In this document: positions 1-8,012 of the stretch, piece after piece
How the letters are laid out: every line of letters starts with the position of its first letter
How positions within the stretch are numbered: the first letter of the stretch is position 1
Assembly: GCF_000803645.1 (NCBI RefSeq)
Contig: NZ_CP009122.1
Coordinates: 4,812,501-4,876,500, forward strand
Origin: Sphingopyxis fribergensis
GTDB lineage: Bacteria; Pseudomonadota; Alphaproteobacteria; Sphingomonadales; Sphingomonadaceae
Length of the DNA stretch: 64,000 nt
Direction: 5' to 3'
The notes under the pieces: generated by a model
Database searches by the model: none
The model's input: only the letters and a program-made list of their open reading frames with translations
What the model was told of the DNA's origin: nothing
Made by a program: the position numbers and the translations under genes

Positions 1-264
1 CCCTTGCGGGGGCATCCTTTGGTCGCCGGACATATTCTTCATGCAGTCCGCCGGACTCACCTTCATCATGTCGCAGTCGCAATGCGCCATCTGTCCCGGC
101 TTGTCCTTGACCCAGACGCGGACTCGCGAGGTGGTATTGGACTTGTTCGGCCCTGGCACCTGGCGGGTCTGCCATTCATGATGGCCGCCGGACGGTTCTT
201 GGGCGAGGACGGGAGCGGCAAGCGTTGCTGCCGCGAGCGCGGCAACGGCAAAAAACGGTTTCAT
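1..264 (-). CDS. Small secreted protein, 3' end outside window
   Basis: This reading frame starts with ATG at 264 and is still open at the left edge, so the C-terminus is missing. The first 22 residues form a clear Sec signal peptide (MKPFFAVAALAAATLAAPVLAQ-like, ending at an Ala-rich cleavage site). The mature part has a CDCD motif and several Met, His and Cys residues, which suits a periplasmic metal-cluster protein. A good Shine-Dalgarno (AAGGAA) lies 8 bases upstream. I do not recognise a family. Its place next to another small secreted protein and the copper genes is the only hint of a metal-related role. Confidence 0.6.
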   Translation of the reverse strand, partial: MKPFFAVAALAAATLAAPVLAQEPSGGHHEWQTRQVPGPNKSNTTSRVRVWVKDKPGQMAHCDCDMMKVSPADCMKNMSGDQRMPPQG

Positions 265-328
265 GTTGAATTCCTTGATTGAAAAGCGTGAAACCGCGCG
301 CCGGGACGAGCCGGTGCGCGTCGGCAAT

Positions 329-691
329 TCAGGCAAGAAATAGGGGCGGGTCGGGTTCGGGGCCGAATGTTCTTCCGGCGAGCCGCCGGACAGGAAGCGG
401 ATCGAAGGAGCCGGCGACAAATGTCTTTTCGGCAAGGGGGATAGCCGGAGAGACGACGGCGGGCGGGAGCGCGCAGCCCATCTTCGCGATGCAGTCGAGC
501 GTGAGGCCTTGGCACGGAGCGCTCTTCTGGGATTTTTCAATCCCCATCATCTCCGCGCATTCGTCGCTCATCGCCGCCGCGGACGCCGTCTCGGCCGACG
601 GGAGCGCGGGCGCAGCGGCAAATGCGGCCTCCTGCGCCAGAAGGCCGAGTACGGCTCCGACAAGAAGTAGAAAGGTGAGCCAGCGTTTCAC
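329..691 (-). CDS. Small secreted hypothetical protein of metal-resistance cluster
   Basis: A 120-residue protein with an N-terminal signal segment (charged MKRW, then a Leu/Val-rich core to about residue 25). The mature part has four cysteines, two of them in a short CIAKMGC motif, and a Met-containing DECAEMMG stretch, both compatible with metal or disulfide chemistry. It lies 64 bases upstream of the secreted gene at 1-264 on the same strand, so the two may be co-transcribed. Short secreted proteins of this sort accompany sphingomonad copper clusters, but I cannot assign a function. Confidence 0.6.
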   Translation of the reverse strand: MKRWLTFLLLVGAVLGLLAQEAAFAAAPALPSAETASAAAMSDECAEMMGIEKSQKSAPCQGLTLDCIAKMGCALPPAVVSPAIPLAEKTFVAGSFDPLPVRRLAGRTFGPEPDPPLFLA

Positions 692-793
692 GGTCGAAGC
701 ATGATCCTTGTCAAACTTGGCGTCAATCTAAACCGGGGTAGAGATACCGCTCACTTGTTCGCCGGCTATCCCCTCGCGGTTACGCCAGACCCG

Positions 794-1615
794 TTAAAAA
801 TGGCCCATCGTCATGGCGACGGGCGCGACCAGCATCCACAGCGCCATGGCGATCATCATCAGATTTTCGGTCAGTGAGATGAAACCCAGCGGCACATTGC
901 TGTCGCCGCCGACGCAGGCGCATTTGAGTTCGCGCTTGTCGATATACACCGCCTTGAACACCGACACGGCGCCGATGATCCCGATGAACAGCGCCACCGG
1001 AATCGAAATCCAGCTTAGCGCTCCCGAAATCATCAAAATGCCGGCCAGTGCTTCGGCAAAAGGATAGAGGGTGGCATAGGGCACCCAGCGTTTGGCGAGC
1101 AGGTCATAGTTCAGGAACATGCTCGAGAAGCTCTCGATGTCGCGGAGCTTGAGGAAGGCAAGCAACGCCATGCTGAACCCGATAAACCATTCGGCGGTAC
1201 GGATCGTGAAGGGCGTGCCCGACACCGCCTGGCTGACGGCCAGCGCCATCAGCGCGGTGATAGAGAAGAGCGCGATGACGGGCTTATAGGTTAGCGCCTT
1301 TGGATCGCGGACTTTCAGACCGAGATGGCGCCTCAGATCATCGTGACCGCCGATCCGCTCGCCTTCGATGAAGGTCTGCGGCGTCGTCGCGACGCTATGC
1401 TTCGCCTTGAAGGCGTCGGTTTCCTCGCGGGTCGTCAGCCAGACATCCTCGACGTCGTAGCCGCGGCTGCGCAACAGATGCAGCGCCTTCAGGCCATAGG
1501 GGCAGATATGCTGCTCCATCACCATGCGATAGATGGTCGCCCGCGGCTTGCCCGAAACCGCCGCACCAGTGTGCGCTGGCGCGCTTTCGTTCGCGCGCTG
1601 AACCTGCATATTCAT
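794..1615 (-). CDS. Glutaredoxin-MauE fusion membrane protein
   Basis: Residues 30-100 form a glutaredoxin-like domain with a CPYG active-site motif. The rest is a four-helix membrane domain of the MauE/DoxX redox family, with a conserved-looking CACVGG motif near the C-terminus. The family is thought to pass reducing equivalents across the membrane for thiol chemistry. I chose the ATG at 1615, which has AAGGCG upstream. The longer frame to 1669 starts inside the MerR operator and would put the start codon between the -35 and -10 boxes. The gene is divergent from the MerR regulator and is its likely target, so expression is probably metal or thiol-stress inducible. Confidence 0.75.
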   Translation of the reverse strand: MNMQVQRANESAPAHTGAAVSGKPRATIYRMVMEQHICPYGLKALHLLRSRGYDVEDVWLTTREETDAFKAKHSVATTPQTFIEGERIGGHDDLRRHLGLKVRDPKALTYKPVIALFSITALMALAVSQAVSGTPFTIRTAEWFIGFSMALLAFLKLRDIESFSSMFLNYDLLAKRWVPYATLYPFAEALAGILMISGALSWISIPVALFIGIIGAVSVFKAVYIDKRELKCACVGGDSNVPLGFISLTENLMMIAMALWMLVAPVAMTMGHF

Positions 1616-1651
1616 CGATTCGCCTTTCTTGATTCCCGATCGCTTCCCGCT

Positions 1652-1682
1652 ATATAGGCTCCGTACCATAGTACGGAGTCAA
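1652..1682 (-). promoter_or_regulatory. MerR-type promoter and operator for the glutaredoxin-MauE gene
   Basis: Read on the minus strand, the -35 box TTGACT (1682-1677) and a -10 box CTATAT (1657-1652) are separated by 19 bases, the over-long spacer typical of MerR-activated promoters. The spacer carries a perfect dyad, CTCCGTAC and GTACGGAG around four bases (1659-1678). From memory this closely resembles the mer operator of Tn501. It sits between the two divergent genes and overlaps the start of the regulator, so it probably autoregulates as well. Confidence 0.85.
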
Positions 1683-1686
1683 GGCC

Positions 1687-2094
1687 TTGCGTGACATGAC
1701 CATCGGCCAGCTTGCCCGGCAGGGCGGCGTCAATGTCGAGACGATCCGCTATTACCAACGCCGCGGCCTGTTGCCCGTTCCGCCTCAGTCGGCCAGCGCC
1801 CCGTCGGAAGGCCGAGTCCGGCGTTACGACGAGGCGGTTCTGCGCCGTCTGCGCTTCATCAAATCGGCACAGGCAGCGGGATTTACGCTCACCGAGATCG
1901 CCGAACTGCTCGAACTCGACGCGTCGAGCGATCGCGCGCGAGCGCGCGAACTGGCCGACGCGCGCATCGCGGCGATCGAAAAGACGATCGCCGAACTCGA
2001 TGTGGCGCGGCGCGCGCTCATGGGCCTGTCGCGCCAATGCGCTGCCGCCGACACGCTCCACTGCCCGATCATAGCGGCGTTCGAGCAGATCTAG
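1687..2094 (+). CDS. MerR-family metal-responsive regulator
   Basis: A 135-residue MerR protein. The N-terminal winged helix (TIGQLARQGGVNVETIRYYQRRGLL-type signature, first 30 residues) is followed by a dimerisation helix. The C-terminal metal loop has two cysteines, in RQC and HCPII, matching the two C-terminal cysteines of mercury MerR. The upstream cysteine that completes the mercury site in MerR is absent (the sequence there is LDASSD), so the metal specificity may differ. The start is TTG at 1687 or ATG at 1696; GGAG eight bases before the TTG favours 1687. It is divergent from the glutaredoxin-MauE gene, whose operator lies between them. Confidence 0.85.
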   Translation: MRDMTIGQLARQGGVNVETIRYYQRRGLLPVPPQSASAPSEGRVRRYDEAVLRRLRFIKSAQAAGFTLTEIAELLELDASSDRARARELADARIAAIEKTIAELDVARRALMGLSRQCAAADTLHCPIIAAFEQI

Positions 2095-2154
2095 CCCGAC
2101 TGGTCTTGGGGGCGGATGGTGCTGACGGCCCGTCTCACCTCCCTCAAACTGGTG

Positions 2155-2480
2155 TCAATCGGTCGCAAATGGTTCCAGCATCCCGGCTACAAGCGATGGG
2201 ATGGTAACTCCGGCTGCGACATCGAGCTGAAGGCTAGCGCGGATCGCAGCCGCAGTGTCTCGCCGCTGCCGCGTCCGGAGTTGCGACGGCCGTCCGAAGT
2301 GCCTGGGTCAGGCGCCATCGAATCTCCGCGGCTAGGACCGGCATCAGAGCGAACAAATAGGCTTCCACGGGGAAGACCTGACCATAGGGTCAAGCGAGCG
2401 ATTGCGTCACGTGCACGGCGCCGACCAAGGCTCCGACGAGGGGCAGAAGCGAAAAGCGCCGCTTCTGGATGAAGGTAGGA
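2155..2480 (-). pseudogene. Possible degenerate coding remnant in a 646-base gap
   Basis: The stretch 2095-2740 has no intact gene. On the minus strand three consecutive frames look protein-like: a hydrophobic FSLLPLVGALVGAVHV segment ending near 2390, then FPVEAYLFALMPVLAAEIRW, then AAGVTIPSLVAGMLEPF with a stop at 2155. They could be one gene broken by frameshifts. I cannot name the family, and chance open frames are common at this GC content. Confidence 0.25.
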
Positions 2481-2740
2481 GCCTTTGGGCGTTCCGGATC
2501 AACTTCATCCTGGCGATCTGAACAAATCGGGGAGCCCAATTCCGATGGTTTTACGTCGCCCGAACCATTTTTGAGGGATGAGTCGTTCTGGTGCGTAATC
2601 AATGTCAGTAGGGGATGTTGGGTGCTTGAACCCGGAAGCCGTAAGCAGCGGTTTCCGGGCATGCATGTTTTTGTCCTCGACTTCCCCGAAACTCATTTGG
2701 GCTGCGCGAAAGGGCAGTTCTTCGAAACAGGGGAAGCATA

Positions 2741-4855
2741 ATGAACAAATTATACTGTTATTCGTCGACGAAGCGCGCAATGCAGCGAAGCTCGATGGCG
2801 GCGATTGCGGTGGCGGTCGCGTTTCCCGCGCAGGCTCAGGAAGCCCAGTCGGACGGCCTCGCCGAGATCATCGTAACGGCGGAGAAGCGCGAGGAAAATC
2901 TGCAGTCCGTTCCCGTCTCGGTGACAGCGATGACCGGCGAGGCGCTTACGGCAACGGGCATATCAAACGTCGAAGACCTCCAATTTTTTGTGCCGGGCGT
3001 GTCGATCACCAACGATTCCATGGCGATCATCAATATTCGTGGAATTGGCACCTCGGCGTTCGGCGTTGCGACCGACCCCAGCACGACAGTCCATTATGAC
3101 GGCGTCTACATCTCGCGCCCGACCACAAGCTATCAGGATTTGTTCGACGTCGAACGCATCGAGGTGCTGCGCGGACCGCAAGGCGTTCTCTTCGGTCGCA
3201 ACTCCGCCGGCGGCACACTCAACATCATTTCCAAAATGCCTACGGAGGATTTGACTGGCGCGCTGGGACTCACCGTCGGAAATTACGAGAAGCGCTCGCT
3301 GAGCGGCACGATTTCTGGACCGCTTGGAGCGGGCGTCCGAGGCCGCCTCACCTTGCTTGCCAACCAGCGCGACGGCATCTACCGCGACGTCGTCTCGGGA
3401 CGGCGATACCAAAACGAAGATAATCTCGCTGGACGACTGACGCTTGCGATTGACGCGAGCGACCGTCTTGAGATCGTGTTGCGGGCGGATGCCAGCCGTG
3501 ATCGCGAGACCGGCGCGCGGTCTGTTCGGCCCTTTTATCCGCAAGGCTTCGTCGATGCGGGGGCGACGATCCCGGCCAATGACAAAGAGGCCGCACTCGA
3601 CCGCCTGCCGCGTTACGATGTCGATGCCTGGGGCGTGTCCTCGACCATGAACTGGGACGGCGGCCCGGTCACGCTCCGCTCGATTACGGCGCTGCGCAAG
3701 AGCAAGGTCGTCCAGGCGCTCGACGTTGACTCGACTGACCTCTTCCTCCGCGATATCGAATTTTACGAACGTTCCCGCAGTTTCACGCAAGAGTTCCAAC
3801 TTCTCAACAACGATGCGGACAAGCTGCGCTGGATCGTCGGAGCATTCTATCTGAATGAAAAGGGCAACGACGAAATACGGATCATCGAACCGGGTCGTCG
3901 GCTCGCGATCCCGGAAAACAATACGACGAATGCATTCGCGCTCTTCGGACAAGCAAGCTACGAACTCATCGACCGCCTGCGATTGACCGGAGGGCTTCGA
4001 TACTCATACGAAAAAAAGGATTTCGGATATCGTGTCCTGCTGAACGGAAATCAGGTCGATGCCGGTCAGCCCAAATCATCCTGGACCGCCTGGACTCCGA
4101 AAATTGGGATCGATTACGACCTTGCCGATGACGTCATGGCTTATGCGTCGGCAACCCGCGGGTTCAAATCGGGTGGATTCCAGCTGGGAGACGGGCGGCC
4201 TTTCCTCCCGGAGTATGTCTGGAGCTACGAAGTCGGCTTGAAGTCGACGCTCCTCGATCGCCGGCTTCGAGCTAATTTTTCGGCCTTCTATTATGATTAC
4301 ACCAATCTTCAGGTGGTCGAGTATAATAATGGCGTTGCCAGTACCACCAACGCCGGCAAGGCGACGATCAAGGGCGTTGAAGCGGAACTGATGGCACGGC
4401 CGTTCGATCGCCTGACGCTTACATCCACGATCGCTTATCTCGATGCGCGCTACGATGTCTATTTTGACGACGTCGGCGCAAGCCTCAAGGGCAAGCGGCT
4501 GCCGAACGCGCCGAAGTGGAACATCACTCTCGGCGGAGAATATAAGGCCTCCCTGGGCGGCGGAATGCTGACATTACGGACCGATATCTCCTGGCGCGAC
4601 AGCATCTTTTTCAAGCCCAGCAACAATCCGCTTTTTTCCGGAAACGCCACGACCCTTATAAATGGGCGTGTCGCATGGCAGCCGGCGAGCGAAGCGTGGG
4701 AAATTGCGCTTTATGGCCGAAATCTCACCAACGAGCGCTATGTGAGCTATAGTACGATCGGGACGGACGCGACGGGTGTCTCGAACCCTACTCTTCCGCT
4801 CTACATCTACGGCGAGCCGCGCCAGTACGGATTGCAGCTGCGCTACTTTTTCTGA
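2741..4855 (+). CDS. TonB-dependent outer-membrane receptor
   Basis: A 704-residue receptor with a signal peptide ending near AQAQ, a TonB box region (EIIVTAEKR, about residue 43), a plug domain with the RIEVLRGPQGVLFGRNSAGGTLN signature split around residue 140, and a 22-strand barrel ending in the typical C-terminal aromatic QLRYFF. These receptors import large or scarce ligands such as siderophores, glycans or cofactors using TonB energy. The ligand cannot be read from sequence. It stands alone between the MerR block and a nuclease-like gene, and no inner-membrane transporter adjoins it. Confidence 0.93.
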   Translation: MNKLYCYSSTKRAMQRSSMAAIAVAVAFPAQAQEAQSDGLAEIIVTAEKREENLQSVPVSVTAMTGEALTATGISNVEDLQFFVPGVSITNDSMAIINIRGIGTSAFGVATDPSTTVHYDGVYISRPTTSYQDLFDVERIEVLRGPQGVLFGRNSAGGTLNIISKMPTEDLTGALGLTVGNYEKRSLSGTISGPLGAGVRGRLTLLANQRDGIYRDVVSGRRYQNEDNLAGRLTLAIDASDRLEIVLRADASRDRETGARSVRPFYPQGFVDAGATIPANDKEAALDRLPRYDVDAWGVSSTMNWDGGPVTLRSITALRKSKVVQALDVDSTDLFLRDIEFYERSRSFTQEFQLLNNDADKLRWIVGAFYLNEKGNDEIRIIEPGRRLAIPENNTTNAFALFGQASYELIDRLRLTGGLRYSYEKKDFGYRVLLNGNQVDAGQPKSSWTAWTPKIGIDYDLADDVMAYASATRGFKSGGFQLGDGRPFLPEYVWSYEVGLKSTLLDRRLRANFSAFYYDYTNLQVVEYNNGVASTTNAGKATIKGVEAELMARPFDRLTLTSTIAYLDARYDVYFDDVGASLKGKRLPNAPKWNITLGGEYKASLGGGMLTLRTDISWRDSIFFKPSNNPLFSGNATTLINGRVAWQPASEAWEIALYGRNLTNERYVSYSTIGTDATGVSNPTLPLYIYGEPRQYGLQLRYFF

Positions 4856-4903
4856 GGTTCCTCGTCCTGCGAGGTCCCCCGGCGACTCCCCTACGGTCGT
4901 CGG

Positions 4904-4931
4904 TCCCCCTGGGCGCTTGCGCCCGGGGGGA
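4904..4931. terminator. Strong hairpin after the TonB receptor
   Basis: Arms TCCCCCTGGGCGC and GCGCCCGGGGGGA pair over 13 positions with one G-T wobble around a TT loop. There is no clean T-run on the plus strand, so it may be a terminator with weak tail or a 3'-end stabiliser. It lies 49 bases after the receptor stop, in a 307-base gap (4856-5162) in which I see nothing else. Confidence 0.5.
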
Positions 4932-5162
4932 ATACTTCCTCTGAACGCAGGACATGATATGTCCCTGTTCTCACCGGCGCCGTTACTTGAACGGCCCTGC
5001 TGATGGCACGATGAGCCGGACAGTAAGATGGCACGAACAGATACGGGCTAGTCCCATCCTGAACGTCGGTAGCGCGCGCGATTTCGATGCCCGGCTTTCC
5101 CTGTGACGCCGCGAGGATGCAAAGACCAACTGCTTTCGGAGGCCTACGCGTCGTCGGCTGCC

Positions 5163-6440
5163 TCACGGCAATGGATGGGAGATCGCCTTGATCGCCTTCA
5201 GGCCCGTACCGAAGCGGGCAATGGCGACCCTGTTCTGTTCGAGCTCGGCGTAGGGCAGGTAGGAAATGTCGAGATCACCGATCCGGCTGAAAGCCGGGCG
5301 TCGGAGCTGAGCGCGGACATCGGCTTCTCGCGCATCGGGTGCAACCAGGAAAAGTGGCGTCGACAAATGAAGATTCTCGCTGCTCAGCGCGAGATCAAGC
5401 ATGCGGACAATTCCGGAATAAATGGATGTCGAATGCTCGACTTCGAATGCCGCCGCGACCGTAGCCGTCGATTGCTCGAGCCATAAGATGTCGATCAGTC
5501 TTATGGCATCGCTTCCTTGAGCGGTTGCGATGGCATGCGGCAAGCTATCGAGGCATCGAGACCCGAGCGGTACACCCTCATGAAGGCGCCCCCGGTCATT
5601 TGCCGCTACCCAGACGTCATATCCAAGTGCAAGGCCGAGGTCCCGAAGCCAGGATTGGACTTCGCTATGCGTCCGGTCGCTCTCTTTCTGATTTGCAAGC
5701 CCCTTATCGAACTTGTCGGACTGTGAGCGCGTTTCATTCAGCAAGGCCATCCAATCGCGAGCATTTTCGCTCGAACCGCTGAGCGGTGGGGCTGGAAACC
5801 GTCCCGATCCGATATCGAACAGCAGCCCTCCTATCGCGCCCAAATCGTTGGAGAGAAGATCCCGGTAGCAATCGTTGAGATCCAGAATGCCCGCGCGCAT
5901 CGCGAGAAAATGCTCCCAGCTGCCAAGCTTCACATTCGCACCCGTCAGCGCGTTGTAGCCCTTTACGATTGCCGTATTGAACGGAGGCACAAGGGTGGGA
6001 TGCAGAAAATAGAGAATGTTGGCTACCGCAGGACCCAACCCCTTGATCTTCTGTCTGTCGATTGCGAGGATCCCGGCGACGACCTCCTCGGCGGTATCGC
6101 AACAGGAGCAATGGTGAAGAAGTCTGCCAAAAGCTCGTTGATTGTCGGCGTTCTCGTAGATGTCCGGGATTCGGAGTTTGGGCTTCCACAAGAAAGCATG
6201 ATCCGCACCTTTGAAAATCTGTCGTTGCTCGGCGATTGAATGAACAATGATCTCCAATGACGAGCCCCGATATGCCGCTCCGAAGGTGCCGGCCTCAATT
6301 TCGGCGACGACCTGCGAGATGCCTCTTCTGATCGACCGAAAATTCTTCAGTCGTTCCTCCCACAGGAACCAGCTTTGATAGGTCGAGCCGGAATCGCCGC
6401 GCCAGCGCTCGATCAGTTCGCGAACAAGATCGCGCTTCAT
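5163..6440 (-). CDS. Orphan nuclease-like protein with helix-hairpin-helix segment
   Basis: A 425-residue soluble protein I cannot match to a named family. The middle holds KIKGLGPAVANILYFLHP, a helix-hairpin-helix-like DNA-binding segment of the kind found in base-excision glycosylases. The C-terminal third has IDILWLE followed about 15 residues later by AAFEVEHSTS, the D...ExE spacing of a PD-(D/E)XK-like nuclease core. A restriction-like or repair-like role is therefore an inference. No methyltransferase partner is adjacent. The start is ATG at 6440 with a GGGGGC purine-rich site eight bases upstream; an in-frame ATG at 6464 has a poorer site. Confidence 0.6.
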   Translation of the reverse strand: MKRDLVRELIERWRGDSGSTYQSWFLWEERLKNFRSIRRGISQVVAEIEAGTFGAAYRGSSLEIIVHSIAEQRQIFKGADHAFLWKPKLRIPDIYENADNQRAFGRLLHHCSCCDTAEEVVAGILAIDRQKIKGLGPAVANILYFLHPTLVPPFNTAIVKGYNALTGANVKLGSWEHFLAMRAGILDLNDCYRDLLSNDLGAIGGLLFDIGSGRFPAPPLSGSSENARDWMALLNETRSQSDKFDKGLANQKESDRTHSEVQSWLRDLGLALGYDVWVAANDRGRLHEGVPLGSRCLDSLPHAIATAQGSDAIRLIDILWLEQSTATVAAAFEVEHSTSIYSGIVRMLDLALSSENLHLSTPLFLVAPDAREADVRAQLRRPAFSRIGDLDISYLPYAELEQNRVAIARFGTGLKAIKAISHPLP

Positions 6441-6625
6441 GTTTATAGCCCCCGCTTGATCCATTCCGAATTGCTGTTTTCCACCTGCGGCTTGCCGGCC
6501 AAGACAGTTCGCTCGATCCGGCCCTTAGCGAAAGGCGAAACCTTCCGTCCCACCGGCAAGGTGGGCGGGAATGGAAGGTCGAAACGAGCCCGTTCACGCC
6601 CGGCGCTGCATAATTGTCGACGACC

Positions 6626-7255
6626 TCAGTGCCCTGCGTGTTCGCCCGCTCCGCTTGGTTTCTGACTCGCGCCTTCCGCCTCTGTCATGCCCTTCATCAT
6701 CGCGTCATGGTCCATTGGCGCATTCTGCGTAATAGCCTGATATTGTGCCGGCGACAGGCCAGGGAGTTTTCGGACAAACGCGACCATATCCCAGATGAGA
6801 CGATCATCATGCGTTTTCCCCCAGGCCGGCATGGCGGTCATCTTGATGCCATGCTTGATGATCCAGAATTGCTCCGCAGCCGAACGTTCCGAACCTTTGA
6901 ACAAGACGGGCGCTTGCGGATACAGCCCTTGACTCATTTCGGTCTTTTCCATCCCGGGCGCGAGATGGCAGCCGCTGCACATCTCGGTATAGAGACCTGC
7001 GCCCGACGCGATCCGCGCCGGAGCCGCCAAATCTGCCGGCACCGCGATCGATCCGGATCGCGCTGCGATGGACTTCTCCCTGAATGTTTCGATGACGCTG
7101 TAAGTCAGCCGGTTATGGGGGGCATCGGCCGCTATATTATATAGGCCGAGATAGACGGTGATCGCACCCGCGCCCGCTATCAGGGCAACCGCCAGCAGCG
7201 TGAACGTCACGCTCGGCATATGCTTTCGGAAATCGAAAGTTCGAAATCGCTCCAT
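6626..7255 (-). CDS. Membrane-anchored cytochrome c
   Basis: A 209-residue protein with one N-terminal membrane anchor (residues 13-35) and a single c-type heme domain. CSGCH (about residue 94) binds heme, and the Met in MTAMPAWG is the likely sixth ligand. The tail is rich in His and Met (DHDAMMKGM, HAGH), compatible with copper exposure. It probably carries electrons at the periplasmic side. GGGAG lies upstream, and the stop of the small Cys-rich frame overlaps the start as TAATG, so translation is likely coupled. Confidence 0.85.
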   Translation of the reverse strand: MERFRTFDFRKHMPSVTFTLLAVALIAGAGAITVYLGLYNIAADAPHNRLTYSVIETFREKSIAARSGSIAVPADLAAPARIASGAGLYTEMCSGCHLAPGMEKTEMSQGLYPQAPVLFKGSERSAAEQFWIIKHGIKMTAMPAWGKTHDDRLIWDMVAFVRKLPGLSPAQYQAITQNAPMDHDAMMKGMTEAEGASQKPSGAGEHAGH

Positions 7256-7425
7256 TATCTATCTCCCGCATAACAGGCCTTGAGCTTTGCAGCCGAACGC
7301 AATGCGGCGGCTGTGCAACAGATGATACGCACCCCAACAGCTTTGCCCTTGTCACAGACGAGGCAGGCGTTTCCGTACTTGCCGCGACGAGCCATTTCAG
7401 GGTGCCCACACCCGCTCGGGCTCAT
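7255..7425 (-). CDS. Small cysteine-rich protein (tentative)
   Basis: A 56-residue frame starting MSPSGCGHPEM with six cysteines, including CLVC and ICC. The CxxC spacing suggests a zinc or redox knuckle. AGGACG precedes the ATG, and the stop overlaps the start of the cytochrome gene, the arrangement of a genuine operon member. No family is recognised, so it could also be a chance open frame. Confidence 0.35.
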   Translation of the reverse strand: MSPSGCGHPEMARRGKYGNACLVCDKGKAVGVRIICCTAAALRSAAKLKACYAGDR

Positions 7426-7483
7426 GCGTCCTGCTAGGTGTGGGTTCGGAGAGATCGTGAGGACTAGCCCCTTTTTTGCCCGC

Positions 7484-7960
7484 TCAGCTGCCACCCGCCG
7501 GTCGCACCTTCGGCTTGCGTGAGGAGCTGTGGAGATTGAAGATCTGCCACTTTCCGTTGTCCTGTTTGAGGACACTCGTAGCGACGCCATCCCGTTCGAT
7601 GGTCTCGCCGCTCGCGAGCACAATCGAGAAGCTGTAGGTCTCGGTTGCGATCGCGATATTTCCTTCGCCGCGAACCGAAATCTTGTAATTGCGGAAGGTG
7701 AAGGATTTGAATTCCTTGAGTTCGGGACCCAGGTGATGGTCGCGATAGTGGGCGAAATTCCCTTCAACGCCGCCGGATTCGAATATCTGGGCGTCTGGCG
7801 AAAAGAGGGCCTCGACGCCGGTCAGGTCCAGTTTCTCCATCGCCGATTTATACTGCGCGAGCGCTGCCGCCGCGCCCTGAAAATCCGCAGGCTCGGTCGC
7901 CTGAGCCGGGACGGCCACCAGCATGGCCAATGCGATTGCTGTAATCGTCAGTCGTCTCAT
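7484..7960 (-). CDS. Secreted SnoaL/NTF2-like protein
   Basis: A 158-residue protein with a signal peptide (about 21 residues, ending PAQA). The mature domain has the NTF2-like cone fold pattern: a first helix with AQYKSAMEKLDLTGVEALFSPD, then strands with YRDHHLGPE and a C-terminal WQIFNLHSSSRKP strand. It resembles the DUF4440/SnoaL-like proteins often seen in metal-resistance clusters. Several exposed His residues may bind metal or a small ligand; no catalytic role is evident. It lies 52 bases upstream of the region of the P-type ATPase stop on the same strand. Confidence 0.75.
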   Translation of the reverse strand: MRRLTITAIALAMLVAVPAQATEPADFQGAAAALAQYKSAMEKLDLTGVEALFSPDAQIFESGGVEGNFAHYRDHHLGPELKEFKSFTFRNYKISVRGEGNIAIATETYSFSIVLASGETIERDGVATSVLKQDNGKWQIFNLHSSSRKPKVRPAGGS

Positions 7961-8012
7961 ATCATTTCCCCTTGTTGTGCCGACACTTCACGAGTGCCTC
8001 CCGTGGTTTCGA

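Noticed and set aside
1616..1669. Upstream ATG for the glutaredoxin-MauE gene
   Set aside because: It lies between the -35 and -10 boxes of the MerR-regulated promoter.
794..2094. Mercury resistance operon
   Set aside because: The MerR operator suggests it, but there are no merA, merT or merP genes.
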